Assembly (NCBI GenBank): GCA_023853785.1 | Contig: JAJIRX010000008.1 | Location: forward strand, 62,001 to 126,000 | Length of the DNA stretch: 64,000 nt | From: Psilocybe azurescens | Lineage: Eukaryota > Basidiomycota > Agaricomycetes > Agaricales > Agrocybaceae | Reading direction: 5' to 3' | In this document: piece after piece, positions 11,237-21,640 of the stretch | How the letters are laid out: each line of letters begins with the position of its first letter | Numbering within the stretch: position 1 is the first letter of the stretch | The notes under the pieces: generated by a model | What the model was told of the DNA's origin: nothing | The model's database searches: none | What the model saw: the letters and a program-made list of their open reading frames with translations, nothing else | Program-made: the position numbers and the translations under genes

Positions 11237-11280
11237 AGTCCTAGGGAATATGTGGGGGAGTGAGAAGTACTGATATAAAT

Positions 11281-12390
11281 TGCTGTATGTCAGACATACA
11301 GTGGTCGGTGCCAGCAGTGGCTTGTACGGTGAAAGAATCTTGTCAATGTCGTTTGTGAAGGGAGTAGAACTGGGGCCTGATAAAATGTTATTTGAATCCT
11401 GAACCTCATGAGAGTGAATCCACTTGCCCAGCTAGATAATATATTGTTAGAACCATGTAATCATTCTTGTAAAAAATTAAAGATATACACTAGTAGCTCT
11501 TTGTCCTGTTCTATCCATTCATAGTGAGTCTGTGAGATCTTCAAAGCTGACTACCAAAATTTGGCCTGCTTCAATTCCAGGAATTTTATATAAATTTTCA
11601 CACCACCACTGTAAGTGCCATCTATTTGGCAGCTTTTGAATAAGACAAACATGACATGCAAGAGCACCTTGGCCCACTCTTCAGCACTATGTCAAATTAT
11701 TGCTAATATATTATGAAGAATAACTTACTTTAGATGCTCATTAAGAGCTGTCTTTATTCCTGTGTGTTTAACCAACATCCTAGTAAGAGATATTAGATTT
11801 TCTTTGTTAAGTCACAGTTAAAATAAGAAGCCTCACCATTGTTGATTTGTTCTTCTTATCATCATGTGTGAGATATCACAGTTATTGTAAATTAAGGGGT
11901 TCTTTTTCTTGAGAGAACTTGCTTGTCCATCATATTGGCAGGCTATATGTAGCCAGTCTCTGCATTTATTGCACTGGATAGCCTTTGTCATGATATGGCT
12001 ATCACAAACATGTGATCCTTCTCTTTCTTATCTTCTTGTAGCACTCGTAGACAGCTTCTTCATCTTGATTAACTTTGTTATTAGATATGTACAGTGAGTA
12101 CATCCCTTGTTCTCAATATAAATTTGTTATTAGACTCTCTTGCGCTGCATTGCAGATCATAGACAGAGCCTTACACTTGAATCAGGATCTACAAACCGTG
12201 TAAAATTTTCAGTGAAAATTTTTGGCAATCTCTGATCTTTTATTAATGCCTGGAGAATCCCCACTTGAAAAACCCTGCCGAGCCAGATGGCTGTTGCAAT
12301 CTTTGATGCCCTCGAGAAGTTGTTCACACCAAAATTCACCAAGTTGGAGGAGGTAGCTAATGGGTATGCAGGGTTAGAGGCCCAAAACTG
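11281..12390. other. Unidentified decayed sequence with a cysteine-rich minus-strand fragment
   Basis: On the minus strand, about 12013-11885 reads CDSHIMTKAIQCNKCRDWLH followed by IAC, a PHD-finger-like spacing that is broken upstream by stops. About 11700-11600 (minus) gives SAEEWAKVLLHVMFVLF, loosely like a segment near position 140. An open frame at 12411-12157 (minus) ends LPKIFTENFTRFVDP. I do not recognise the protein. Confidence 0.3.
12383..12390. repeat. Target-site duplication (left) of C1
   Basis: CAAAACTG, repeated exactly at 13561-13568. Confidence 0.8.
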
Positions 12391-13560
12391 GAGGTCTTGA
12401 CACTCCCCCACAAGGTACCGATCGGGACTGGTCGAATTTTATTTGGCAGTGTCTCTGCCAAATTAGCAGGAAAATGTCCAAAATTTTCCAACCAGATTCA
12501 AACCAGATTCTGATCGGAACCACCAGTACCGACCGGTTCCACTGTTAACAAGTCCGATCAAAATCTGATCGGAATCTGACTGGAATCTGACTGGAATCCA
12601 AGTGGAATTCATCAAATTTAAAACCCAATTAGACCCAATTCCAAGTGAAATCCGAGTGGTACCAAGCAGAACCATATTATGTCAGCATACTATTTACAGC
12701 TCAGCAAGTAACAACACAAAAAAGTATACATAGATCTCAACATTTTGTGACAAATTTGGTATTGTTAGAATTGTAAAATTGAGGAGAATATGTTTATGTA
12801 ATAGTTACATAAAATTAAAAATTTTCTGGTAAAGAAATACCTATTTTTCATATAAATCTGTGCTTATATAATCTAAATTTTTGAATAAAATTAATCTTTG
12901 TATTCTATTAATTTATATTATTGCAACACTATTAATATATAGCCAACAGAGTGCTATTTCATTGCAAAAAGTAGTTTACAATATCCATATATATTCAAAT
13001 TTACAGTATTTTGTATATTGAACATGCTGACATAATATTCAGATGATAGTGTAATTACAGGTGCATTGCCCTCAATTTTCTGATCATTTTGATATATAAT
13101 ATGTGGGTATAGCTTCAGGAGAAAGTGCCAGAATATATTATTGGATGTTGTAAAGAATGGTATGTAATTCATAAAATGTTGAGAATACCACAAACAATAA
13201 CAATGTAGCTGGTAATGTGTGTATAGAATGAATATATATAAAGCTGTTGGTTCAATTCCTGTTGAGTGTATTTTATAATTTCACATTTATTATAAATATC
13301 ATGTGACCTGAATGGATTACTTAAGAGCTTATGTAAGAAATATTATTTAATGCTGACTAACATACATAAGCTTATGTAAGCACTTATTATGTAATGCTGA
13401 CTAAGCATTGTATTATACACTGATTAAGTACATTATGAGAAATTCCAACCAGTTCCGAGTGAGTCTGAGTGGATTCTAATCAGATTCTGACTGGTTCTGA
13501 CTGGTTCTGACTGAGTCCAAGTGGTTCCAACCGGTACCTGTGGGGCACTGTAAAGTACTG
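12391..13560 (+). mobile_element. Element C1, 1170-bp non-autonomous DNA element
   Basis: Exact 8-bp duplications flank ends that read GAGGTCTTGACACTCCCCCA (left) and, inverted, CAGTACTTTACAGTGCCCCA (right). Subterminal arrays use GGTTCCGACCGG and GATTCTGATCGG units (12410-12680 and 13440-13545). The AT-rich middle codes for nothing. A tRNA-like module lies near the right array. A nearly identical inverted copy (C2) is at 20470-21632. Confidence 0.85.
13205..13275 (+). other. tRNA-like module in C1
   Basis: TAGCTGGTAATG (weak A box) is followed by GGTTCAATTCC (B box) and GTTGAGTG. The B-box part is shared with C2 (minus strand) and D (31240-31315). Confidence 0.4.
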
Positions 13561-13568
13561 CAAAACTG
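13561..13568. repeat. Target-site duplication (right) of C1
   Basis: CAAAACTG, identical to 12383-12390. Confidence 0.8.
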
Positions 13569-14490
13569 TGAACTGTGGGATGCAATGACACTGTTGGAGG
13601 CACAGCTCAGTGCTGTACATGCAACAGCAGTAGTGTCAGCACACCCTCCTAAGGTCAATGCAGCATCTGTGTGTGATGGGGTTGATAGGACCAAGGCCAA
13701 AGAGTGGGTGCAGCACATCACCACCAGTGAGAAATCTGAGATTGGTTTCAGCAGTGACAAGCAGCATGTCCTATGGGTGCAGACCTTCCTCACTGGGAAA
13801 GCACTTGCATGGTCAACAGTCATTACAACAGGTGGGGTGATCCAGTGTTGCACACAAATTGGGTGGCCTATCTGGCTGCTTATCAGAAAATCTTCTGCTC
13901 ACAAGACCTTGCACATGATGCCCTCAAGAAGCTATTGTTGCTCAGCCAAGGTGCTTGGTCTATTACAGCATACACTACCAAATTTTGAGAGCTGGTCGCA
14001 AAACTGCCTGTTGGGGAAAGATCTGGCAATTTTATCAATGTGCATTATTGGGAAGGCCTGTTCCTTGCTTCTAAGCAATCACTTGTCAATACAGGTTTCA
14101 CAACTGCAGAGAAGGCACAGACCATTCTTCGCTGCTATAAGTCATGTTTGCAGAACATCGACTCAGAGGTACAGCTCTATGTGTCTTCATCTTACAGTTC
14201 TTGACCAAACTCCACACCAGGCGCTGCAGCTGCTTGCCCTGCATCTGCAACTGTTTCAGCATCAACTCCGGCTCCTCATCCAGCATAAGCCTCCCTTCCT
14301 CCCCCCTCCCCAGGATCCAAATGCCATAGATGTTGATGCAGCTCGCTGGGTTCACACCTGTTTTCATTGTGGAGGAGAAGATCATGTCAATGCCAACTGT
14401 GATGGGTCCTTCATGGCACATTTGAAGGCAGGCATTGTGGAGGAGTTGAAAAAAATCATTGGCAGCAGGAAGACTGGCATTGCCAACTGA
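13561..14490 (+). pseudogene. gag: Ty3/gypsy Gag remnant
   Basis: The frame carries a coiled N-terminal part (LWDAMTLLEAQLSAVHATA), a capsid-like stretch (KAKEWVQHITTSEK, then VQTFLTGKALAWSTVI) and, after a frameshift near 13835 and a return to the first frame near 14200, a zinc knuckle CFHCGGEDHVNANC (CX2CX4HX4C) at about 14362-14403. It is followed by protease in the same direction. C1 abuts the 5' end of what remains. No LTR of this element is visible. Confidence 0.75.
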
Positions 14491-15147
14491 TCCAGCTTCT
14501 GCACCTCCAGCTCTGGTTTTTGTCTAGGGTTGCCTTGCACTGTTGCCACAGGTGCAACCCATAACAGATATTCTGCACTTGCTCCCACCAATAAATCTGT
14601 TTTTCTTGGTCCAGATGAAGTTGTATCTCATCCAACACATTGCTGTAGTCAATGTGCAGCTGTGATTCATGCAAGATCCCCTCATTCTTCATTCTCATTG
14701 TTCGAACTTCTGATTACTCTGCAAGTGCATAATTCTGCGACATCTACAACCCCTTCCATCATTGACACTCGTGCCATGCTGGATTCTGGAGCTAGCTGCT
14801 CTTTTATGAACCCTCGCTTTGTGGGCAAGCATGGGTTACACTCTGTGGCAAAGAAGCAGAGTGTTTGTCTTTGAACCATTGATAATTCAGGTATCAAGTC
14901 AGGATGTATCACCCATGAGGTCTATTTGCAAGCTGTTATTGGCAAGCATTCCAAGACACTGGTCTGTGATGTGGCCAATATTGGAGACAATAACATGATT
15001 CTTGGTATCAGCTGGCTGCATACACATAACCCATCTATTGATTGGGAGTGTTCTACACTTGATTTTACATCTGTTGGAATATGGGAATCAAACGGCACAA
15101 TTCCCGTGATCCTGTACACTGAATACACAGCCACAAGTATGTAGATT
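14480..15147 (+). pseudogene. Ty3/gypsy aspartic protease remnant
   Basis: The retropepsin-like part has the active-site motif AMLDSGASCSFM near 14776-14811, an in-frame TGA at about 14873, and the characteristic MILGISWLHTHNPSIDW near 14995-15045. It lies between gag and reverse transcriptase, as expected for the pol region. The frame stops at about 15144. Confidence 0.75.
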
Positions 15148-15517
15148 TTATATATAAACTGAATTCTCCGTTATAGAGTAAATTTAGTTAGTATAAATTG
15201 TATTTACAGTATATAAGTACAGTATTTACATTATTGTATGCTACGCGTTTACCTCCCAATCACACAGTTTTTATCTAATTGATTTGGTCTTTTCAACAAC
15301 ATCAGGCCACTGTACTCAAACAAGTCTATCACAGGCTCGTGGGGCAGCCCTGCAAGCAGCTCTGGAGGTGTCTGTTCCTGGGCCCTCCAGAAAGAAGATA
15401 CTGGAGAAGACTCATTGGCTAGCTCATAAGGCAGTTCAAGCAGATTGAGGGGGTGGAGGAGGAAAGACAGGCACTGGCTGCGGTGAGGTGCCTTCAGTTG
15501 TTGCATGCATTGCCACA

Positions 15518-15521
15518 ACAT
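15518..15521. repeat. 4-bp target duplication (left) of solo LTR 1
   Basis: ACAT, repeated at 17432-17435. The same rule (4 bp next to TG...CA) holds for LTR 2. Confidence 0.55.
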
Positions 15522-17431
15522 TGAGATGTTTAGTGTGGGGTATCTTCGTAATTGCCCAATACACAACACCCAATTAAATATTTATATTGATCAGCTCGAT
15601 CTGGGAGGGTAAGCTTGTAAGGCTTATTACAATAACTAGTTTAGCAGAGTACAGACTTAGACAATCACTCTGGGGTGATCACTAGTAGCTAGAGAACACT
15701 TTTTAGACAGGCGAGTACACACAAGGCACTGGAATAGTAAGGGTGATCTCTCTATGAGGGCGATCACCAATATTAAGGGGATTGCTTTTAGGGGTGAGTG
15801 TACACGGGACACTTAACAGTTCTCTTTGTAAAACCCAAACTCAAACTATCAAACACTATAAGCAATCACCCGTATTAACACATAGTAGATCCTTAGTTCC
15901 TATAAGCAACTGGACACCTAGTCCACAGTCCTTAGATTACTATAGGCAATGTCCTGAAACAGTCAGATTTCTCTGACAGTCGTCTCTAGTTACTATGAGC
16001 AATCACTAGCCTTTATAGGGTTCCCATCCATACTTAACAATCCTCAGGGCAGTCTTACTATAGGCAATGTCCTGAACAGTCGGAGTTCTCTGACAGTTGT
16101 CCCTAGTTACTATGAGCAATTGCTAGCCATATAGAGTTCCAACCTGTACTTAACAATCACCAGGGCAGTCCATGGATGACTTATAAAAGCCTGCTTATCA
16201 AGTCTAATAGACCTGACATTGAATATAAAAATGGCAATCACTCATGAAACCAGGTAGCACCTAATTGCTTAAGGTTAACTGTAGTGTTTGATCTCTTATC
16301 ACACAAATCACTAGTCCTCAAAGTGTTAACACTGGAATTCTTATTCAGAGTAAATTCTGATATCAAATCTGGGGTGTAGATTACTTGGTTTCTATTCTAA
16401 GATACAGGGCTGTTTTTATAGACTAAATAGATACTTTGGCTTGTGATAATTGAATAAGACTAAGAGAAAGGAAGAAAATGGACCACACACTGCCTAGCCT
16501 TTGCTGCACCAATTATAATAGTGGAAAGTACTAGTTTGCCTGGGCTACAGCGCTTATTTGAAGATAACATTGTTGTCCATGCAGCAGTGTCTTCTTAGGT
16601 AGCGATCACCCAACTTATTTTATCAGATGGCTCACGGCTAAGGCATGTCGGGACTAGATTGCTAGAGGTATATTTTCTGGGAAACTCTACCAAGGTTCCC
16701 AAGCACAGTTGATATTGGTTTAGGACCTCCTGGAACAGCAGGTGCCCTTGTCATGAGGCAAGTTACCTCTAGTATCGTGTGGCAATCACTGGCTGTGTGA
16801 TCCCTCACTCATGTTGGCTGCATTACATATTACAAGTTTTTATAGTCGGATCTAGTAGACCGCCATATGCTGAGTTGTACACAAGATTTCAATTGCCAAT
16901 ACATTCGGTCCATGGGGCGATCACCCATGTGGTGCAGTGATGTCTGATCCCTGAGCACTTGATCACTTAATTTAGTGAACAGTCTTTGTGAGGCCTGGAC
17001 ACAGTGATCACTTTTGCTAATTAATAAGGTTTCCATCACTTGGCAATCACTTGGTAAGAGACTGATGGGTGTTTGCCCCTTGTAAGAGCCAAGGTTATTT
17101 CTTAGGAGTTCTTCCTTGCATGGGACTAATAGCATGACCAATAGGATGGACAATCGCCTTGGGGCGCTCAGTTAGGGTTGCTTTGATAGCTGTGTTGGAA
17201 ACTAAAGGTAGTCTATGATTTGTAGCACTGATTAATAGGCCACACTACACTTTAGTTAGTTTGTAAAGTCTACTATGCTTGTTGGCCCACAAGGAAGTGA
17301 AGCCTCAAAGCCTAATAGTCTGGCATATCTTCTACCATAATGTACTAGTTTATTACAGATAACAATCGCAAAAATAAGGGCCTCTGTGTCTCACTATAAA
17401 TTGTAAGCTCGGAAGGATTTACACCCTTTCA
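15522..17431 (+). mobile_element. Probable solo LTR 1 (1910 bp)
   Basis: It starts TGAGATGTTTAG and ends ACACCCTTTCA, so it has TG...CA ends, with a 4-bp duplication outside. A TATAAAAG box is near 16183 and there is no coding capacity. An internal unit of about 125 bp (ACTATAGGCAATGTCCTGAA onward) is duplicated in tandem at about 15940-16170. A second copy in the same orientation is at 24058-25979. I see no internal retroelement domain joined to it, hence a solo LTR; another kind of non-coding element is possible. It splits the Ty3/gypsy pol remnant. Confidence 0.6.
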
Positions 17432-17588
17432 ACATGCTGCCACAGTCAAGCACTCTCATGGCAAGAAAACAAACTGTTCAGCAGTGGGCAGTCAAATGTG
17501 TGTGGTTCCAGAATCACTGCCTGGTCTGAAGCAGGTCCATACAAGCTGCACTTTCTTTGTCAGGGGGCTCAAGGAGGAGGCAGTGTGA
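17432..17588 (+). other. Flank between solo LTR and reverse-transcriptase frame
   Basis: Short region that resumes the interrupted gypsy element. Open plus-strand frames exist, but no domain is identifiable. Confidence 0.3.
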
Positions 17589-18904
17589 GTGGCAAGGGTG
17601 GCTATTGATGATGCTATAGCCTGTGATTTGGCTCAGGAAAAGGAGAATGGGGTGCAGGTGGATGTGTCAGGTGTTGGGGTGGGTGGAGGCTTGTATTTGA
17701 AGCAGTGCTGGGATGGTGTTTCATGTTGCAAGGGTGGGGGCCCAACAATTCATGCTGCAGCTGCCCACTCCATATCACAGACACTGGCAGAGGGTGCAAA
17801 TATGCCAGCAACGACACATTTGGTGTCAGAGATGGTGCCACCAGAGTTTTACAAAATTTTGGATGTCTTTGAAAAATGCTCAGAACACCTGCCTTCTCAT
17901 AAGCCCCATGATCTGGCTATTGACTTGGAAGGTGATGTACCTCCTCCTGTGGACAAACTCTATCAGATGGTATCTGGCAAGTTGTGGGCTCTTAAAGAGT
18001 TTATTGACAAGAACCTTGCTAAGGGTTATATCTGTCCATCCAAGGCTCTATGTGGTGCACCAGTCTTCTTTGTGAAGAAAAAGGATGGTTCACTGCATTT
18101 GGTTGTGGATTTTTGTGCTGAACGCAATCACTCATCCTGACTCCTATCCAATTCTACTCTCAGCAAAATTGCTGGACCACCTGAAGTCTGTGAAGGTGTT
18201 TATGACACTTGGATATGCAGTGGGGATACTACAATGTTCATATCTGTGAAGGCGATAAGTGGAAGACCTCGTTCTGTACCCATTATGGCCATTTTGAATT
18301 CATGGTCATGCAATTTGGTCTTTGCAATGCACCTGCAGCATTCCAGCATATGGTCAATGAGCTGTTTCATGATTTGGTGGATGTGAATGTGGTGCTTTAC
18401 CTTGATGACATTATCATCTTCTCTGAGGACCCTTCTCAACATGATGAACAGGTGAAGAAGGTGCTCCATCATCTCCAGGAAGCAGACCTGTTATTAAAGC
18501 CAGAGAAATGTCAGTTTTGTACCACAGAGGTCAACTATTTGGGCTTCAAGATCTCACCTGGTTGTGTTGGGATGGACCCAGTTAAGGTTTCTGGGGTGAC
18601 AGATTGGCCTGTACCACAGACCATAAAACACGTTAACTGCTTTTTAGGTTTCTGCAACTTTTACTGCCGGTTTGTGGAGGACTATGCAGGGATTACACAG
18701 CCATTCAAACATTTGAAGAGGAAATATGTTGAGTGGAGGTGGGGTGATGTGGAGCAGGCAGCATTTGCAAGGTTGAAGCAGGCATTTTTGCAGGCACCAG
18801 TCTTGATAATGCCTGAGATGGAGGCATCATTTCATGTTGAGACTGATGCCTCTGACTTTGTGGTGGGTGGAATCCTGTCACAGGCTGATGCAGAGGGAGA
18901 CTGA
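17589..18904 (+). pseudogene. pol: Ty3/gypsy reverse transcriptase and start of RNase H, decayed
   Basis: The first frame (to 18140) has the typical approach to RT (MVPPEFYKILDVFEK, then CGAPVFFVKKKDGSLHLVVD). After a break the second frame (18209-18904) has FCTHYGHFEFMVMQFGLCNA, the catalytic VVLYLDDIIIFS, the KPEKCQF region and the start of RNase H (FHVETDASDFVVGGILSQ). A stop at 18902 cuts off the rest of RNase H, and no integrase follows. Conserved residues including the YLDD aspartates are kept, but frame breaks rule out activity. Confidence 0.85.
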
Positions 18905-19150
18905 ATCAGGAAAAGAGATCTGTCCTGAGAATGTCTTAGATAATTACAACCTTTACAAAGCACATTTAGCACTCTAAGCTGCTTTGGGATGTTTTTGTGG
19001 TCTTTGGAAATAGTCTGATTCCTCAAAGCTTTCTGCAGTCTTTGCAAGATTTCAAATTTCTCTGAAGCTCTCTTTGAGTCTTTTAAAAATTCTAAATTAC
19101 CACAAAGCATTCTTGAAATTTCTGAGCATAGCATTATTAAATCTTAGATA
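18905..19150. other. Repeat-like sequence, no gene
   Basis: Sequence with an imperfect internal repeat (ctttgcaagatttcaaattt-like). TTAGATAA occurs at its borders (about 18936 and 19144) and again at 19466, which suggests short insertions at the same 8-bp target. Confidence 0.3.
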
Positions 19151-19151
19151 A

Positions 19152-19465
19152 ATATAGGGAATGCCACAGGTAACCCCTGGGTATCTGGCGCTATACCCAT
19201 ACCTGTACCCGTGGCAAGCCCTACCCACAATCTGGCAGTTTACCCAACAAAACAAGCCCAAAACAATCTGAACAGTTGAGAAATGAGGGAGATAGATCAG
19301 AAACAGTGAATTTCACTGCTTCCTTTCTATCTCACTCAATTCTCAACCGTTTGGGATGTTCTAGGGCTCGTTTGAAATCTCACGCAAACAGAAGTTGTTA
19401 CCCATACCAGTACCTATGTGTACCCTTATCTGTAACCGCAGGGGCTCAAAAACCCGTGCTATTCC
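19152..19465. mobile_element. Short inverted-repeat element (about 310 bp)
   Basis: The ends GGAATGCCACAGG and, inverted, GGAATAGCACGGG enclose ACCCCTGGGTATCTGG and TACCCATACC motifs related to the right part of the fragment at 9735-9821. TTAGATAA occurs near both flanks, though the left copy is offset by a few bases. Confidence 0.4.
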
Positions 19466-19621
19466 TTAGATAAGTACATAGCTAATTTAATAAACTGCAT
19501 CTACAACATGATATTTAAAAGACAATGGAATGAGACAGGGGTATAGGGCCTGGTGATTACAAGGAAAAAATAGCTGCATGGTAAGAAAAGATATGCAAAA
19601 GATAATGTTAATTTGAATCTA

Positions 19622-19982
19622 GACAACAGCATAGGTTTGGATATTTTGTATGGGTTAATAGCCGGATATAGCATGGATACAATTACGGATAAAAATATTC
19701 TATCTGTCCCCTTCATAACGAGTCTAAAAACATAATTTTTGGAAACAAAACTGAGTAAGTTACAGCTAATTTTGTGCAATGTATTAAATTTTTGGTTTGT
19801 ATAATAAATTGTTTAGAAGGAATTTTGGTTTGAATAGACCATATCTCAGTCATTTCTGGCCCAATTTGGCTGTTTTTGAACTCTTTTGATTCGTAAACAT
19901 GCACAGATCACGGATATGGTATTACATGGGTTGGATACAGATAATATGGCTGATACACACAGGAATACACATGCTGTTGCCC
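19622..19982 (+). mobile_element. Short copy of the GGCAACAGCATGGGT family
   Basis: It begins GACAACAGCATAGGT after a TA and ends ACACATGCTGTTGCC. Internally it is like the element at 20341 without the C2 insertion, so it serves as an approximate empty-site reference. Confidence 0.55.
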
Positions 19983-20461
19983 TTGAAAGCAAATACATAA
20001 TGTAAATCACATGTCATTCTCTATTTGTGCTTTTGTTTACTTATGCCATTCCTGGTGAAGTGAACTCCTTTCAACAGTCCACCACCCACCACATTCTCAC
20101 ATTCCTGTTCAGAGCTTGGATAAACTGAAAGATATGTGCTACCACATTCTTCTCACCAAGCACTGTTGCTATAATTCACTCTGCTTTTAGTACAACTTAA
20201 ACAAGATGGGATGCATTTTGGTTGTGACAATATTTACTAAACAGGGATGTGACCAAATATACAAGACACATCACTTTTCATATCAGTTTTGGGAAATTTT
20301 CCCATGCATCATGTGATTGGTTGAACTTCTGTGATTTGTAGGCAACAGCATGGGTTCTGGTATTTTGTATGGGTTAATAGCTGGTTATAGTGCAGATACA
20401 ATTACAGATAAAAATTATTCTACCAGTCATCTTCAAAAAGTCCAAAAGCGTAATTTTGAGC

Positions 20462-20469
20462 CAAAACTG
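20462..20469. repeat. Target-site duplication (left) of C2
   Basis: CAAAACTG, repeated at 21633-21640; the same 8-mer as for C1. Confidence 0.8.
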
Positions 20470-21632
20470 CAGTACTTTACAGTGCCCTTGGGTACCGGTT
20501 GGAACCACTTGGACTCAGTCAGAACCAGTCAGAACCAGTCAGAATCTGATCAGAATCCACTCAGACTCACTCGGAACTGGTTGGAATTTCTCATAATGTA
20601 CTTAATCAGTGTATAATACAATGCTTAGTCAGCATTACATAATAAGTGCTTACATAAGCTTATGTATGTTAGTCAGCATTAAATAATATTTCTTACATAA
20701 GCTCTTAAGTAATCCATTCAGGTCACATGATATTTATAATAAATGTGAAATTATAAAATACACTCACCAGGAATTGAACCAACAGCTTTATATATATTCA
20801 TTCTATACACACATTACCAGCTACATTGTTATTGTTTGTGGTATTCTCAACATTTATGAATTACATACCATTCTTTACAACATCCAATAATATATTCTGG
20901 CACTTTCTCTGAAGCTATACCCACATATTATATATCAAAATGATCAGAAAATTGAGGGCAATGCACCTGTAATTACACTATCATCTGAATATTATGTCAG
21001 CATGTTCAATATACAAAATACTGTAAATTTGAATATATATGGATATTGTAAACTACTTTTTGCAATGAAATAGCACTCTGTTGGCTATATATTAATAGTG
21101 TTGCAATAATATAAATTAATAGAATACAAAGATTAATTTTATTCAAAAATTTAGATTATATAAGCACAGATTTATATGAAAAATAGGTATTTCTTTACCA
21201 GAAAATTTTTAATTTTATGTAACTATTACATAAACATATTCTCCTCAATTTTACAATTCTAACAATACCAAATTTGTCACAAAATGTTGAGATCTATGTA
21301 TACTTTTGTGTTGTTACTTGCTGAGCTGTAAATAGTATGCTGACATAATATGGTTCTGCTTGGTACCACTCGGATTTCACTTGGAATTGGGTCTAATTGG
21401 GTTTTAAATTTGATGAATTCCACTTGGATTCCAGTCAGATTCCAGTCAGATTCGATCAGATTTTGATCGGACTTGTTAACAGTGGAACCGGTCGGTACTG
21501 GTGGTTCCGATCAGAATCTGGTTGGAATCTGGTTGGAAAATTTTGGACATTTTCCTGCTAATTTGGCAGAGACACTGCCAAATAAAATTCCGACCAGTTC
21601 CGATCAGTACCTGTGGGGAGTGTCAAGACCTC
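20470..21632 (-). mobile_element. Element C2, inverted near-identical copy of C1
   Basis: The sequence is nearly the reverse complement of 12391-13560, including arrays, the AT-rich middle and the tRNA-like module (minus strand, about 20757-20830). The ends are CAGTACTTTACAGTGCCC (left) and, inverted, GAGGTCTTGACACTCCCC (right). The high similarity to C1 suggests recent movement. Confidence 0.85.
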
Positions 21633-21640
21633 CAAAACTG
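21633..21640. repeat. Target-site duplication (right) of C2
   Basis: CAAAACTG, identical to 20462-20469. Confidence 0.8.

Larger units (their letters stand above)
2151..11272 (+). mobile_element. Composite element G3 (same family as G1/G2), interrupted by B1
   Basis: The left end starts GAGGGCTTTCATGTCCCTCA and is followed by a GGAATTGAAC-type array like that of G1 (47570) and G2 (62473). The right end is GGGAGTGAGAAGTACTG at 11272, the same as the G1 end at 50059. Inside are the B1 insertion (2584-8956), a GC-rich low-complexity stretch, a TA-family fragment, a truncated CxC6 gene and the 46-bp and CT-rich arrays also found in G1 and G2. The flanking 8-mers (2143-2150 acacctag, 11273-11280 atataaat) do not match, so the two ends may not derive from one insertion. 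The composite reading is an inference from shared order. Confidence 0.5.
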
